Positions 44,638 to 52,176 of a stretch of 52,176 nucleotides of DNA are shown piece by piece (the stretch's first letter is position 1; each line of letters opens with the position of its first letter). Both the position numbers and the translations under genes were made by a program. A model generated the notes under the pieces. It was not told the DNA's origin. It was given only the letters and a program-made list of their open reading frames with translations, and did not search any database. This stretch comes from Variovorax paradoxus (GTDB lineage Bacteria > Pseudomonadota > Gammaproteobacteria > Burkholderiales > Burkholderiaceae_C). The stretch lies in NCBI RefSeq assembly GCF_018614915.1, contig NZ_JAGGNU010000051.1, positions 1 to 52,176 of the forward strand. The letters run 5' to 3'.

Positions 44638-45312
44638 TCAGAAGTGCACGACGGTTTCGATAAAGCTGACGGTATTTCGCGGCCCCACGGCCCGCACGAC
44701 GATTCGGTAGTAGGGGCCTGAAGACGACGTGCTCAGCGGGGCCGGCATGCCGTAGCTGAGACTGCCCCGGTTGGCCGTCGACGTGCTGCTGGTGGTCAGC
44801 GGCGCCATGCAGGAGTTGCCGGTGGCAGCCGGGGCTCCGGGGGTCAGGCACAGGCGCGTGATCAGGTAGCGGGCCGTGGCTCCGTTGACCGTGATGGCGT
44901 TCGAGGGCCGAGCGGTGCAGGTGGCGTACGAGCCGGAAGCCGCGTAGCCGCAGCCGTCGATGTCCCAGTTGACGATGGCGCGTGCCGCGGAGGTGGATTG
45001 GCTCCCGGTGACGTCCAGACCTTCGAGGCTGGTCGCGTAGTACCCCGAGGCCGAAGCATCGTTCTGCAGTCCGCTGGAGCCCTGCGCGCTCAGCCATGTG
45101 ATCGCGGCCTCCGCGGCCTTGTCGGCGGCACTGGTCGTGCTTTGCTTGAAGCCGAGGTTGCCGAGGATCAGCGTGCCCGTATCGACCGAACGTACCAGCG
45201 CAATGGCGGCCAGCGATACCGCCACCAGCGCCATCAGCGCGAACAGCAGCGAAATGCCGTGCTGATTCCGGCGGCGAGGCGTTCCTCTACGTGTCGTGAT
45301 TTGCATGCTCAT
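44638..45312 (-). CDS. pilX: minor pilin assembly protein PilX
   Basis: A 224-aa protein: basic N-terminus, then QHGISLLFALMALVAVSLAAIALVRS, the PilX-type signal helix, followed by a Ser/Thr/Ala-rich domain. It lies between pilW (4 bp upstream) and pilY1 in the standard order of the minor-pilin operon and primes pilus assembly. Confidence 0.88.
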   Translation of the reverse strand: MSMQITTRRGTPRRRNQHGISLLFALMALVAVSLAAIALVRSVDTGTLILGNLGFKQSTTSAADKAAEAAITWLSAQGSSGLQNDASASGYYATSLEGLDVTGSQSTSAARAIVNWDIDGCGYAASGSYATCTARPSNAITVNGATARYLITRLCLTPGAPAATGNSCMAPLTTSSTSTANRGSLSYGMPAPLSTSSSGPYYRIVVRAVGPRNTVSFIETVVHF

Positions 45313-45316
45313 TTCT

Positions 45317-46447
45317 TCAGGACTTCCAGATCACATTGCGAATGGGCACGATGCTTTCGAAGACCTTGTACCGGTAGTGCTGTGCTTCGGCGTCCGCGAC
45401 GCCGGCGCCGACGTCGATAGAGACCGGGCTGGCGGCGCCGATCTCCCATTGCGGATTGGCCCTGGTCACGATCGCCTTTTCGTAGGTGTCGCTGCGCGCC
45501 ACGATGGCGATGCGCACGGCGATCACCTGTCTCCAGGCCGCGTTGTCATTGAGGGCAGGGGTCGTGTTGTCCCAGGTGTCGACCACGCCGTCGTTGTTGG
45601 TGTCCTTGCCATAGAGCGCCTGCAGCTGAACGATGTGCGGAAACAGATCGTCGGGCGCTGGGGCTGCAACCAGCGCGGACCACAGCTTGGTCTGGAGTGT
45701 CAAGGACTTGGTCGCGCTGATGGCGTAGGTGCGCTCGATGAAGTTCCCGAGGTTGAGCAGGTAGCTGCCGGCCGGGTACCCGCCCGCCGGGAAGATGGTC
45801 GAGCCACCAGGCTGGTTCCACGGCCCTCTGCTGCCGGAGTTGTGAATGATCTGGTTCTGCCCCTGCCCGCTGCCATGTGCCCTGCTTTCTTCATCGCCGT
45901 TCGCGCCGGTTACGTTGAACAGGCTGCACCAGTTGGCTGCATCGACGGTCGCCGGCACCGCGAGCATCAGGTCGCCCACCGCGATACCCAGTGCGGTGCC
46001 GACGAAGAAATTGGCCGCCGTGCGCGGGTGGTCCTCGGTCACGAGATAGGGCAGTGCGTAGGGCTTGTTGCTGCTGAGAACCTTGATCGTGTCCGGTGCT
46101 CCGCCGGCACCATCGGTGATGACCACCGGCGCAAGTGCCAATGTGTAGTCGGTTCCCTCGTTCTGAGCCTTGATCTGGCAACCGATCGCCGTGGCGCTGG
46201 CCGACAGGCCATAGCCGGCCATCTGCACGTCGCGCCCGATCGCATGCAGCGCGAGGGCGCCGTTGACCTGCGCGTCCGTGCCCCCCGTGGTGGTGCGTTT
46301 CTGGCTTTCCACGAAGCCCAGGGCCTGGGCAATCACGAGCGTGGCAAGCAAGCCCACCAGCAGCCCGATCATGAGTTCGACGAGTGTCACGCCTCGCGCG
46401 TTTTGAAGGGTGCGAAGCGGCTGGTGGTTGCGGCGTGTGAGCTTCAT
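45317..46447 (-). CDS. pilW: minor pilin PilW
   Basis: A 376-aa prepilin-like protein: ARGVTLVELMIGLLVGLLATLVIAQ with the Glu5 motif, then RDVQMAGYGLSA, typical of PilW. An EF-hand-like KDTNNDGVVDTW (about residue 297) suggests a calcium site. It overlaps pilV by 4 bp (ATGA). ATG 46447 is chosen because the leader peptide starts there. Confidence 0.9.
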   Translation of the reverse strand: MKLTRRNHQPLRTLQNARGVTLVELMIGLLVGLLATLVIAQALGFVESQKRTTTGGTDAQVNGALALHAIGRDVQMAGYGLSASATAIGCQIKAQNEGTDYTLALAPVVITDGAGGAPDTIKVLSSNKPYALPYLVTEDHPRTAANFFVGTALGIAVGDLMLAVPATVDAANWCSLFNVTGANGDEESRAHGSGQGQNQIIHNSGSRGPWNQPGGSTIFPAGGYPAGSYLLNLGNFIERTYAISATKSLTLQTKLWSALVAAPAPDDLFPHIVQLQALYGKDTNNDGVVDTWDNTTPALNDNAAWRQVIAVRIAIVARSDTYEKAIVTRANPQWEIGAASPVSIDVGAGVADAEAQHYRYKVFESIVPIRNVIWKS

Positions 46448-46866
46448 GACTTGATCTGCGTCGATGTCGTGTAGTTGTGCTGCCCTTCGTTCGGCGCCGA
46501 CCAGGTGATCCTGATCGTGACTTCGCCGGTCGCCGCATCGACTGTCACCGTGTAGTCGGACGACGGCAGCGCCGCAGAAATCTTGCCTGCCCACTCGGCG
46601 CACCGCGCGTACCCCGCGCAACTGCTCGTCTGATAGCTCGACAGGTTTGTGATGTCGATCCACATCGCGCCGATCAGCTGCTGCGCCAAGTAGCTTGCGT
46701 CGGCCCTGAACTTGGACGCTGTCTGAGACTTGGTCATGGCAGCCTGCAAGCCGATCATGCCGAGCACGCCGAAGGCGAAAATCATCAAGGCGACCAGCGC
46801 TTCGAGGAGCACGAAACCGCTTTCGGGCTGCCGTAGCCGGCGAGGAGGGGTGGGGTTCTTCTGCAT
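46444..46866 (-). CDS. pilV: minor pilin PilV
   Basis: A 140-aa prepilin: QPESGFVLLEALVALMIFAFGVLGMIGLQ (in parts) is the PilV signature with a G/F processing site, followed by YLAQQLIGAMWIDI. It is translationally coupled to pilW and starts 7 bp after fimT. Confidence 0.9.
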   Translation of the reverse strand: MQKNPTPPRRLRQPESGFVLLEALVALMIFAFGVLGMIGLQAAMTKSQTASKFRADASYLAQQLIGAMWIDITNLSSYQTSSCAGYARCAEWAGKISAALPSSDYTVTVDAATGEVTIRITWSAPNEGQHNYTTSTQIKS

Positions 46867-46873
46867 GGTGGTG

Positions 46874-47512
46874 TCAACACTTGCGCGGGTCTGTGTTCGC
46901 GCTGACTTTGGGGTCGCACATGCGAATCGTTCCGCCGCTGCTCAGTACGAGACGCAGGCTGCGGTAGCTGCTGTCGGCGCCGGAAACATCCCTGATGTCG
47001 ATATGTCCTATCGCCGTGCCGGACAGGCGGCCGAATCCATTGAAGGTCGCCGTGCTCCGGGAAGTGGTATCGGTCAAAGATGCCTGCGCCGTAACCACAA
47101 CCGTGTTGGCTCTGGCGCCGCCCGCCTGCTTGTCGATGATCTTCGGTTCAGCCCAACCGTCGTCGGAGACGGTCTTCGTATCGGACGCGGCGCTTGCACA
47201 GCTGCCGGCGGGAGCTTGGAGACTGACCACCCAGGACACGCCGCTCGCCGACAAGGCACAGCTGTCGTCCATGACGGTCCTGTCGGTCAGGGATACCAGG
47301 GAAAAGACCACAGGCGTGTTGCGTCGCAAGGCCTCGCTGCGGGCCTTCATCAAGCCCGCCTGGATCGAGGTGGCCGTGTTGCGGATGCGTGTATTGCGGA
47401 CCCACTCGCTGACACTCGGTGCCGCCGCCATCAACAAGAGCGCTAGCACCGCAAGCGTCACGACCAACTCGATCAGCGTCATGCCGCCTTGTCGAAATCT
47501 GGGCTTGAACAT
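46874..47512 (-). CDS. fimT: minor pilin FimT/GspH-type
   Basis: A 212-aa pseudopilin: QGGMTLIELVVTLAVLALLL, then ATSIQAGLMKARSEALRRNTPV, the GspH/FimT segment, ending with a Cys pair (MCDPKVSANTDPRKC). It lies 9 bp after the pilE-like gene. FimT proteins belong to the pilus-priming minor pilins and in some species bind DNA for natural transformation. Confidence 0.87.
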   Translation of the reverse strand: MFKPRFRQGGMTLIELVVTLAVLALLLMAAAPSVSEWVRNTRIRNTATSIQAGLMKARSEALRRNTPVVFSLVSLTDRTVMDDSCALSASGVSWVVSLQAPAGSCASAASDTKTVSDDGWAEPKIIDKQAGGARANTVVVTAQASLTDTTSRSTATFNGFGRLSGTAIGHIDIRDVSGADSSYRSLRLVLSSGGTIRMCDPKVSANTDPRKC

Positions 47513-47521
47513 GCCAATTGC

Positions 47522-48061
47522 TCAGTTATCGCAGGTGCTCTGAACCAGCCAGCAGTTCGCCGTGGCGGTGGCGCCCTTGAACTTGGTTGTGGTGCGGGCG
47601 TTCGCATCGTTGATCGTGTATTCATGCACGCTTGTTCCCCCGACTCGCCCACTGCTGCCCGTTGCGGTGATGAAGTAGCCCTGTCCGCTGTTGTTCAATA
47701 CGCAGCCGTAGGTGAAACGAGTGGTGGCTGAGAAGGTATTCCAGGAAGGGGCGCCCGTGCCGTCGGCACAGTTGGTCGTGCCATAGCGACGGTTGTCCTG
47801 GTAGTACTGCTCCATCTTGACGCGGTAGTCGGCGAGCGCGCCAAAGGCCTCGGGCAACTGGCCGCGACGGACATAGTCGTTGTATGACGGCATGGCGATA
47901 GCCGCGAGAATGGCGACGATCGCGACCACGACCATGACTTCGATCAGTGTGAATCCGGCTGTTCGGCAGCCTCGTCGAGACGCATCGACGCCGCGGGCGC
48001 GGCCTGTCACGGCGGAGGGAAAGTTGAAAGCGTGCTGCACTGTGTTGACCTTTGATCGCAT
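47522..48061 (-). CDS. pilE: type IV pilin PilE-like minor pilin
   Basis: A 179-aa prepilin with the processing site in CRTAGFTLIEVMVVVAIVAILAAI (given in one motif region of the helix) and the PilE-type QYYQDNRRYG motif, plus a terminal Cys pair. The leader of about 36 residues is long for a type IV prepilin; a GTG at codon 18 would shorten it. It is the first gene of the minor-pilin operon and diverges from the oligosaccharyltransferase gene across 98 bp. Confidence 0.87.
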   Translation of the reverse strand: MRSKVNTVQHAFNFPSAVTGRARGVDASRRGCRTAGFTLIEVMVVVAIVAILAAIAMPSYNDYVRRGQLPEAFGALADYRVKMEQYYQDNRRYGTTNCADGTGAPSWNTFSATTRFTYGCVLNNSGQGYFITATGSSGRVGGTSVHEYTINDANARTTTKFKGATATANCWLVQSTCDN

Positions 48062-48159
48062 GTCTGACGATAGTCACAAATTGTCACCAACTCGCCTAAT
48101 CTAGTATTCGCCGTCCGTCAGCGAATCTCTTCCTTTCGTCGAGACCCGCAGGAAGATTT

Positions 48160-49866
48160 GTGCACTTTTTCCTACTGCATCCCTCTATGACGCCAGCTGC
48201 CGCTCGCGCATACGCGCCCTCATCGGCTGCCGGTTCGGTACTTGCCGTTGCCACGCCGATCGCGCTGTCCTTCCTTTTCCCCTTCGCGGCCGGTCCGTCG
48301 GCCAACGTCTGGCAGCAACTGGCGGCATGGTGCTGCGCGGCGTTGTTGCTGGGGACGGGATCTGTGGCGCTGCCTGCGCGAGGCGTGGTGCTTTGGCTGG
48401 CCGTGGCCGCCGTCTCGATCCTGATGGGGCGATCTAGTAATCCGACGCTCGATTTTTCTGCGGTGACGGCCGTGGCAGTTGTCTGCCTTGCGGCCAGCGC
48501 GGGCGCCGGGCTGGCACGCGCATCGGCATCCCGGCCCTTGGCGCTGGCCTGGGGGCTCCTTGCCGCCGGCCTCCTCAGCGCCATCCTCGGCCTGCTCCAG
48601 TACTACGGCCTCGCCGAGCCGCTCGCCCCCTGGACGACCTCACCCGAGCTGGGCCAGGCCTACGGCAACCTCCGCCAGCGCAATCAGTTCGCCACCTTGA
48701 TCAGCATGGCCTTAATCGCGGCGTTTTGGCTGCATGCAGCCAACGGCCGGCGCATACGCGCTGCGCTGCTGCCGGCCGGGCCGCTGCTGATCCTCGCGGC
48801 CGCCGCCTCTACCTCGCGCACCGGCTTGCTTCAACTACTGCTGATCAGCGGCACCGCCGCCGGTCTTGCCTGGCGCGAGCGGCTTCGCTCGAAAGCTGGA
48901 ACGGCGGAATACAAGCTGCCCCACCCCGTGCTCCTGCTGGCCCTGATCCCCGCCTATTTCGCCGCTGCCTGGCTGTTGCCTTGGCTCGCCAGTTCCGAAG
49001 TCGACACCATGATGCGCCGCCTGCGCGAGGGCGCGCCCGATGCGCACAGCCGTCTCGTGCTCTGGCGCAACGTCCTCGATCTGATCGCGCGGCATCCCTG
49101 GGCCGGCTGGGGCTGGGGCGAACTGAGCTTCGCCCACTACAGCACGCTCTACGGCGGCCCTCGCTTCGTCGAGATCCTCGACAACGCCCACAACCTGCCG
49201 CTCCACCTCGCGGTCGAGCTCGGCATCCCGGCGGCGCTGCTGATTTGCGGCGGCTTTGGCTGGCTGGTACTGGCCGCGCGGCCCTGGCGCGAAACGGATC
49301 CGGCGCGAATCATGGTGTGGGGCCTGCTCGGTGCGATCGTGCTGCACAGCCTGCTCGAGTACCCGCTCTGGTATGGCCCCTTCCAGCTGGTCTTCGGGCT
49401 GTGCCTCGGATTCTTGTGGCCCGCGCCCCAGAAAGCAGGCCTGAAGCGGCGCGCGGCGCCGGCGCTGGCCGCGGCGGCCCTGTTGATGGCGATCGTCGGC
49501 TACGCCGCCTGGGACTACACCCGCATCAGCCAGATCTACCTCGCACGCGAGGAGCGCTTGCCGGCCTGGCGCGACGACACCCTGGCCAAGCTCCAGGGTT
49601 CTTGGCTGTTCGCCAACCAGGTGAAGTTCGCCAAGCTCGTGCTGACGCCGGTCAGCACCGCCAACGCGGCCGAGGTGCACGCACTGGCGCAACACCTTCT
49701 TCACTTTTCGCCCGAGCCGCGCGTCATCACCAAGCTGATCGACAGCGCCATGCTGCTCGGTCTGGATGACGAAGCGCTGGCGCAGGCGGCGCGCTTCAGA
49801 AAAGCATTTCCACGCGAGTACGCGCGCTGGCGCGACAACGAGCCGATGGACGATCCGTCGGAATAG
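48160..49866 (+). CDS. PglL/Wzy-type O-oligosaccharyltransferase
   Basis: A 568-aa polytopic inner membrane protein with about eleven helices. The O-antigen-ligase-like signature lies in LRQRNQFATLISMAL and the large periplasmic loop contains LVLWRNVLDLIARHPWAGWGWGE (in parts) and DNAHNLPLHLAVELG, with the catalytic His. The C-terminal Wzy_C_2-like region ends in a helical tail. Such enzymes transfer lipid-linked glycans to Ser/Thr of exported proteins, often pilin; the adjacent pilus locus supports that. The GTG start at 48160 has AGGAAG before it; ATG 48187 is an alternative. Confidence 0.88.
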   Translation: MHFFLLHPSMTPAAARAYAPSSAAGSVLAVATPIALSFLFPFAAGPSANVWQQLAAWCCAALLLGTGSVALPARGVVLWLAVAAVSILMGRSSNPTLDFSAVTAVAVVCLAASAGAGLARASASRPLALAWGLLAAGLLSAILGLLQYYGLAEPLAPWTTSPELGQAYGNLRQRNQFATLISMALIAAFWLHAANGRRIRAALLPAGPLLILAAAASTSRTGLLQLLLISGTAAGLAWRERLRSKAGTAEYKLPHPVLLLALIPAYFAAAWLLPWLASSEVDTMMRRLREGAPDAHSRLVLWRNVLDLIARHPWAGWGWGELSFAHYSTLYGGPRFVEILDNAHNLPLHLAVELGIPAALLICGGFGWLVLAARPWRETDPARIMVWGLLGAIVLHSLLEYPLWYGPFQLVFGLCLGFLWPAPQKAGLKRRAAPALAAAALLMAIVGYAAWDYTRISQIYLAREERLPAWRDDTLAKLQGSWLFANQVKFAKLVLTPVSTANAAEVHALAQHLLHFSPEPRVITKLIDSAMLLGLDDEALAQAARFRKAFPREYARWRDNEPMDDPSE

Positions 49867-49872
49867 GCCGCT

Positions 49873-49980
49873 TCAGCCCGGCGAGGGTGTGCCCGCCACC
49901 CAACTCCCCGACTTCCCCCCATGCTTCTCCAGCACATGCACCCCGGTGATGGTCATCCCGCGATCCACCGCCTTGCACAC
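49873..49980 (-). pseudogene. moaC: moaC, 3' fragment
   Basis: Minus-strand translation ending in TGA 49873-49875 reads VCKAVDRGMTITGVHVLEKH, then GGKSGSWVAGTPSPG. This is the C-terminus of cyclic pyranopterin monophosphate synthase (family pattern MCKAVDRGM ... GGKSG). Upstream, beyond about 49980, the frame loses the conserved ALTVYDM context within about ten codons and no longer matches MoaC. Roughly three quarters of the gene are missing, apparently replaced by the recombinase-bearing region. Confidence 0.75.
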
Positions 49981-50072
49981 GTCGTCGAGTGATGTAGCGA
50001 TTGAGCGCGAATGGTCCATACATGCGGGATCTTGTCTAGACAGGAAATTGGTCCTATTGCGTTGCCCGATCC

Positions 50073-51053
50073 TTAACCCCGCGGCCTGCTGTGCGGTTCC
50101 TCCCGCTCTTCAGCCAGATCGCACTGCAGATAACCTCGGCGCCCGCTGATGCCCTGCTTGCTCGTTCCGTATCGCGAAGCTGACCTCTGCGACTGATGCC
50201 CTACTTGGTAGGCGATGTGCTCTCGATGAAGACAGTCATTCTTCAGGTCCGCGATGAACACGCACCGGAAACAGCTCGGATTAACGAGTTGTCGGCGAGG
50301 CCACAACTTCCGAGACAGCCGTCGACAGAGATTATTCATGTCAGCCGCTTTAATGGCTGCAAACGGATTCGGCGCCGTTTGGCCTTCGGCCCAGCTTGCC
50401 AATTCATCCACATACTTCCCGAACATCGGGCCAGCGCGTTCCATGACCAGAGTTCGCGGCCTCGAATTTGTTTCGTTGAACTTTTCTTTTGCGCAGGCGA
50501 GTGTCAGATACAAGTAGTTCTCATCAACTCCAAACGTCGCGGATGCGAGCTCGCACGGACGACACCCTGTGAGTGCGAGCGCCATCAAGGCGAAGTGAAG
50601 GTCTTCCCTCGAGCTCTGCGCACTTTGGGAAATCATGCGCTCCACAAAATCGGTGGCAATGGAAGGCAGTCGATGCCGTCGACGCCCTTGGCGTCCTGAG
50701 ACGCAACGCAAATACCGGCATCCCAGATCGTCGTAGAACTCCACCTCCGGTATCGATATGCCGTCGGAGAGAGTCTGCGTCCAACGGGCGGCGGTGTCCG
50801 GGTCCGGATGCAAGGTGTTGAGCAGACAGCCCCATTTGACCCCCGTGATCCAGACCCGCTGTGCGTGGATGTTTGCTGGGACATACGGGCGGCCTTCCAG
50901 GTAACCTTTGAATGCCGAGCGGTAGGACCTGCATGTCGAAGAGCTTAGCTTCTTGAACTTGTTGAACAAGGCTCTTTGTTCGTCGTTCAGCCGGTCTTCG
51001 AGAACATCCTCCAACGTCAGAAAATGGGGCTTCAACAATTCATATGGGCTCAT
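50073..51053 (-). CDS. tyrosine recombinase/phage-integrase-like protein
   Basis: A 326-aa divergent site-specific recombinase. The N-terminal SAM-like region reads SSSTCRSYRSAFKGYLEGR; the catalytic domain has the first Arg in ALTGCRPCELAS, then CFRCVFIADLK for the second Arg, and QVGHQSQRSASRYGTS with the His and nucleophilic Tyr. In the second motif the usual His of HxLRH is Ser and the trailing His is Cys, so the site is partly altered. ATG 51053 has AAAGGAG before it. GC content and codon use are lower than in flanking genes, suggesting transfer. It adjoins the broken moaC. Confidence 0.78.
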   Translation of the reverse strand: MSPYELLKPHFLTLEDVLEDRLNDEQRALFNKFKKLSSSTCRSYRSAFKGYLEGRPYVPANIHAQRVWITGVKWGCLLNTLHPDPDTAARWTQTLSDGISIPEVEFYDDLGCRYLRCVSGRQGRRRHRLPSIATDFVERMISQSAQSSREDLHFALMALALTGCRPCELASATFGVDENYLYLTLACAKEKFNETNSRPRTLVMERAGPMFGKYVDELASWAEGQTAPNPFAAIKAADMNNLCRRLSRKLWPRRQLVNPSCFRCVFIADLKNDCLHREHIAYQVGHQSQRSASRYGTSKQGISGRRGYLQCDLAEEREEPHSRPRG

Positions 51054-51204
51054 AGTCACTCCTTTCAGAATGACCGAAGGCTATCTCGTGGCGTCGCGAT
51101 CTGCGCACTTTTTTGAGCCGGAGTAAACGCTGAGTTGAAGAGGGAGATGGCGATCAATCACCGTCAGCATGCCGGCTTCCTCCGGTGCCCCGCTCGAAAT
51201 TGAG

Positions 51205-51248
51205 TTGGTCGAAAGTTGGTAGAGGGTTGGTAGAGGGTTGGTAGAAGT
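51205..51248. repeat. four tandem 11-bp repeats (iteron-like), fifth copy at 51320-51330
   Basis: Units TTGGTCGAAAG, TTGGTAGAGGG, TTGGTAGAGGG and TTGGTAGAAGT run head to tail. A further exact TTGGTAGAAGT at 51320-51330 abuts the IS end at 51331. They lie upstream of the recombinase gene and may be arm-type binding sites. The 51054-51330 interval holds no gene that I can support. Confidence 0.8.
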
Positions 51249-51330
51249 TTCGGCCAACTCCGTCCGATGTCCATCGAGAACACTTGCCGACAACACGTGT
51301 GGCGAAGAATGTCGCAAAGTTGGTAGAAGT

Positions 51331-51736
51331 TGACCTGCCCACTCGCAGCCGTATCAGCGTAAACGAGGCAAATCCGTCCACTTGGGGAATGACGGACATG
51401 AGAAAGAGCAGATCATCGGTTTCATCCGGCAGCGGTGGCCGGCTTGGCCGTGAAGGCATTGAGAGCTTCAACTGCAAGTTCAGAGACGAGTGTCTGAACG
51501 AGCAGTGGCTCGAGACGCCGCAGCAGGTCAGAGTAGCCATCGCATTGTGGCGACAGGACTACAACGAGGTCAGGCCGCACAGAAGTTGCAGGGTATGCCG
51601 CCCGCGAAGTTCGCCGAATTGCATCGCGAGCGTGCTGGCGATGCAATTCGGCCGACATCAACGACCAACGAGACCAACTAACCTTGCGACGCCGGACTTC
51701 CTTCTTATGAATGGCACGGCAAGAGGGGGCAGGTCA
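51331..51736 (+). mobile_element. 406-bp internally deleted IS3-family (IS407-like) element
   Basis: Both ends are intact: TGACCTGCCC at 51331 and its exact complement GGGCAGGTCA ending at 51736. Inside, an OrfA start at 51398 (MRKS..., then EQIIGFIRQ and VAGLAVK in shifted frames) runs straight into the OrfB 3' part (IESFNCKFRDECLNEQW ... ALWRQDYNEVRPH), and a further frameshift gives MPPAKFAELHRERAGDAI to a stop near 51681. About 800 bp of a full element are missing. Flanking 4-mers (AAGT, AATC) do not form a target duplication. Confidence 0.85.
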
Positions 51737-51819
51737 AATCGGCCGAGCCCGGTCGTTCCACGTCAGCTTCAACGTTTGTCTCCCGTTGCACTGCGGACGT
51801 GGTTGCAAGACTGCTGTGC

Positions 51820-52014
51820 TCAGTTGTACACACCGTGCTCAAGGCGCATCAGAAATTCCTGAACGACAGGCGCCCCCTCTTCAGGGCCATCAGGTCGATC
51901 GTGCGAGCGCCGTCCAGGCGCATGGCGGGCGAGGAGATCCATTCCGTTGCGGCTTTGCCGGTGCCGAGAGCCTCGCTCGCTTTGGCCAGAATTTGGGCGC
52001 GGACGGCGCGGCGC
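51820..52014 (-). pseudogene. MbcA/ParS/Xre-type antitoxin, C-terminal remnant with frameshift
   Basis: The minus strand reads RRAVRAQILAKASEALGTGKAATEW (in parts), then MRLDGARTIDLMALK in one frame. After a run of G at about 51874-51880 a second frame continues GAPVVQEFLMRLEHGVYN to a TGA at 51820-51822. Together this is the DUF2384 toxin-binding domain with its typical final EHGVY. The N-terminal helix-turn-helix is absent, cut off on the IS30 side, and no RES-type toxin gene follows; the IS407-like remnant lies where it would be. Confidence 0.7.
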
Positions 52015-52085
52015 GTTGAATCCTCATTTTTTTGTTTGGCGCCCTCAACTCTGAAGTGCAACACCTCATCGCCTAAGGTGTGCAC

Positions 52086-52176
52086 ATGAATGAACGAACA
52101 AGGTACCAGCAGCTTCAACCCGAGGACCGGATGACGATGGCAAGCATGCGTCAGCAGGGTTCGAGCATGCGGGCCA
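52086..52176 (+). CDS. IS30-family transposase, N-terminal part (cut by window edge)
   Basis: The frame from ATG 52086 reads MNERTRYQQLQPEDRMTMAS and then MRQQGSSMRA to the window end. The pattern QLxPEDRxxIASxxQQGxSxR is the N-terminal helix-turn-helix of IS30-type transposases. The catalytic DDE domain is outside the window. The IS end probably lies within the 50 bp before the start (around CTCAACTCTGAAGTGC, 52040-52060), but the partner repeat is not visible. Confidence 0.8.
   Translation, partial: MNERTRYQQLQPEDRMTMASMRQQGSSMRA

Noticed and set aside
47993..48061. Frameshift or mis-start suspected for the pilE-like gene because of its long leader
   Set aside because: The frame is continuous with a normal cleavage site; a downstream GTG could explain the length without any error.
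51154..51540. Minus-strand open frame across the 11-bp repeats
   Set aside because: It is antisense to the IS remnant and its repeats merely translate as NPLPT-type units; no ribosome binding site or conserved domain.

Overview
The window is a high-GC chromosomal segment of a betaproteobacterium, most likely in the family Comamonadaceae (order Burkholderiales) and probably Variovorax or a close relative. That placement rests on an expanded TctC/Bug-type binding protein, the TctE/TctD-like two-component pair, the recA-recX-linked gene set, the ArgC type, the sucCD-terC-phosphatase-FHA order and codon use heavily biased to G/C third positions. It is inference from recognised protein families; no database was searched.

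Layout. 1-424: the 5' half of an IS1595-type transposase and its terminal end. 445-5563: an XPD/DinG-like helicase with a nuclease-like N-terminus, several small basic or acidic proteins, and a proline-alanine-repeat autotransporter. 5899-8116: an M20 amidohydrolase and a TctC-type solute-binding protein. 8133-10713: a scarred stretch (beta-propeller protein lacking its 5' end, LysR 3' fragment, dihaem cytochrome c, 23-codon remnant) next to a TetR regulator. 11477-13092: an OhrR-like regulator and a Tat-exported alpha/beta hydrolase that share an identical operator core. 13082-15354: a small conserved protein, a 56-aa protein, DbpA and IF-1. 15853-20138: a degenerate HtrA-like protein, a PepSY membrane protein and a TonB-dependent receptor, the last two forming an iron-uptake set. 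20251-22537: a sugar-phosphate isomerase, a class I glutamine-amidotransferase-like hydrolase and a TTG-started lipoprotein.

22555-27131 holds a topoisomerase III fused to a C-terminal SWIB domain, divergent from a SET-domain protein with a polylysine tail, then birA and a small membrane protein. The shared promoter of the divergent pair carries 33 bases of strictly alternating pyrimidine-purine sequence. 27128-35073 is housekeeping: two-component system, MarR regulator, recA-recX, argC, sucCD. 35169-38395: TerC, a PP2C phosphatase, a double-FHA protein and a metallo-beta-lactamase-fold phosphodiesterase.

38402-49866 is a type IV pilus locus: pilA with a sigma-54-like promoter, a decayed second pilin, a TonB-like protein, pilY1, pilX, pilW, pilV, fimT and pilE-like minor pilins in one long minus-strand operon, and a divergent PglL/Wzy-type O-oligosaccharyltransferase that probably glycosylates pilin. 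49867-52176 is a lower-GC accessory region: a moaC 3' fragment, a divergent tyrosine recombinase, 11-bp iterated repeats, a 406-bp internally deleted IS3-family (IS407-like) element with both ends intact, a frameshifted MbcA/ParS-type antitoxin remnant, and the start of an IS30-family transposase that runs off the window.

The most unusual items are the SWIB-topoisomerase/SET pair with its Z-DNA-prone promoter, the HtrA homologue that keeps only the catalytic serine, the paired OhrR-type operators, and the nested scars around moaC.
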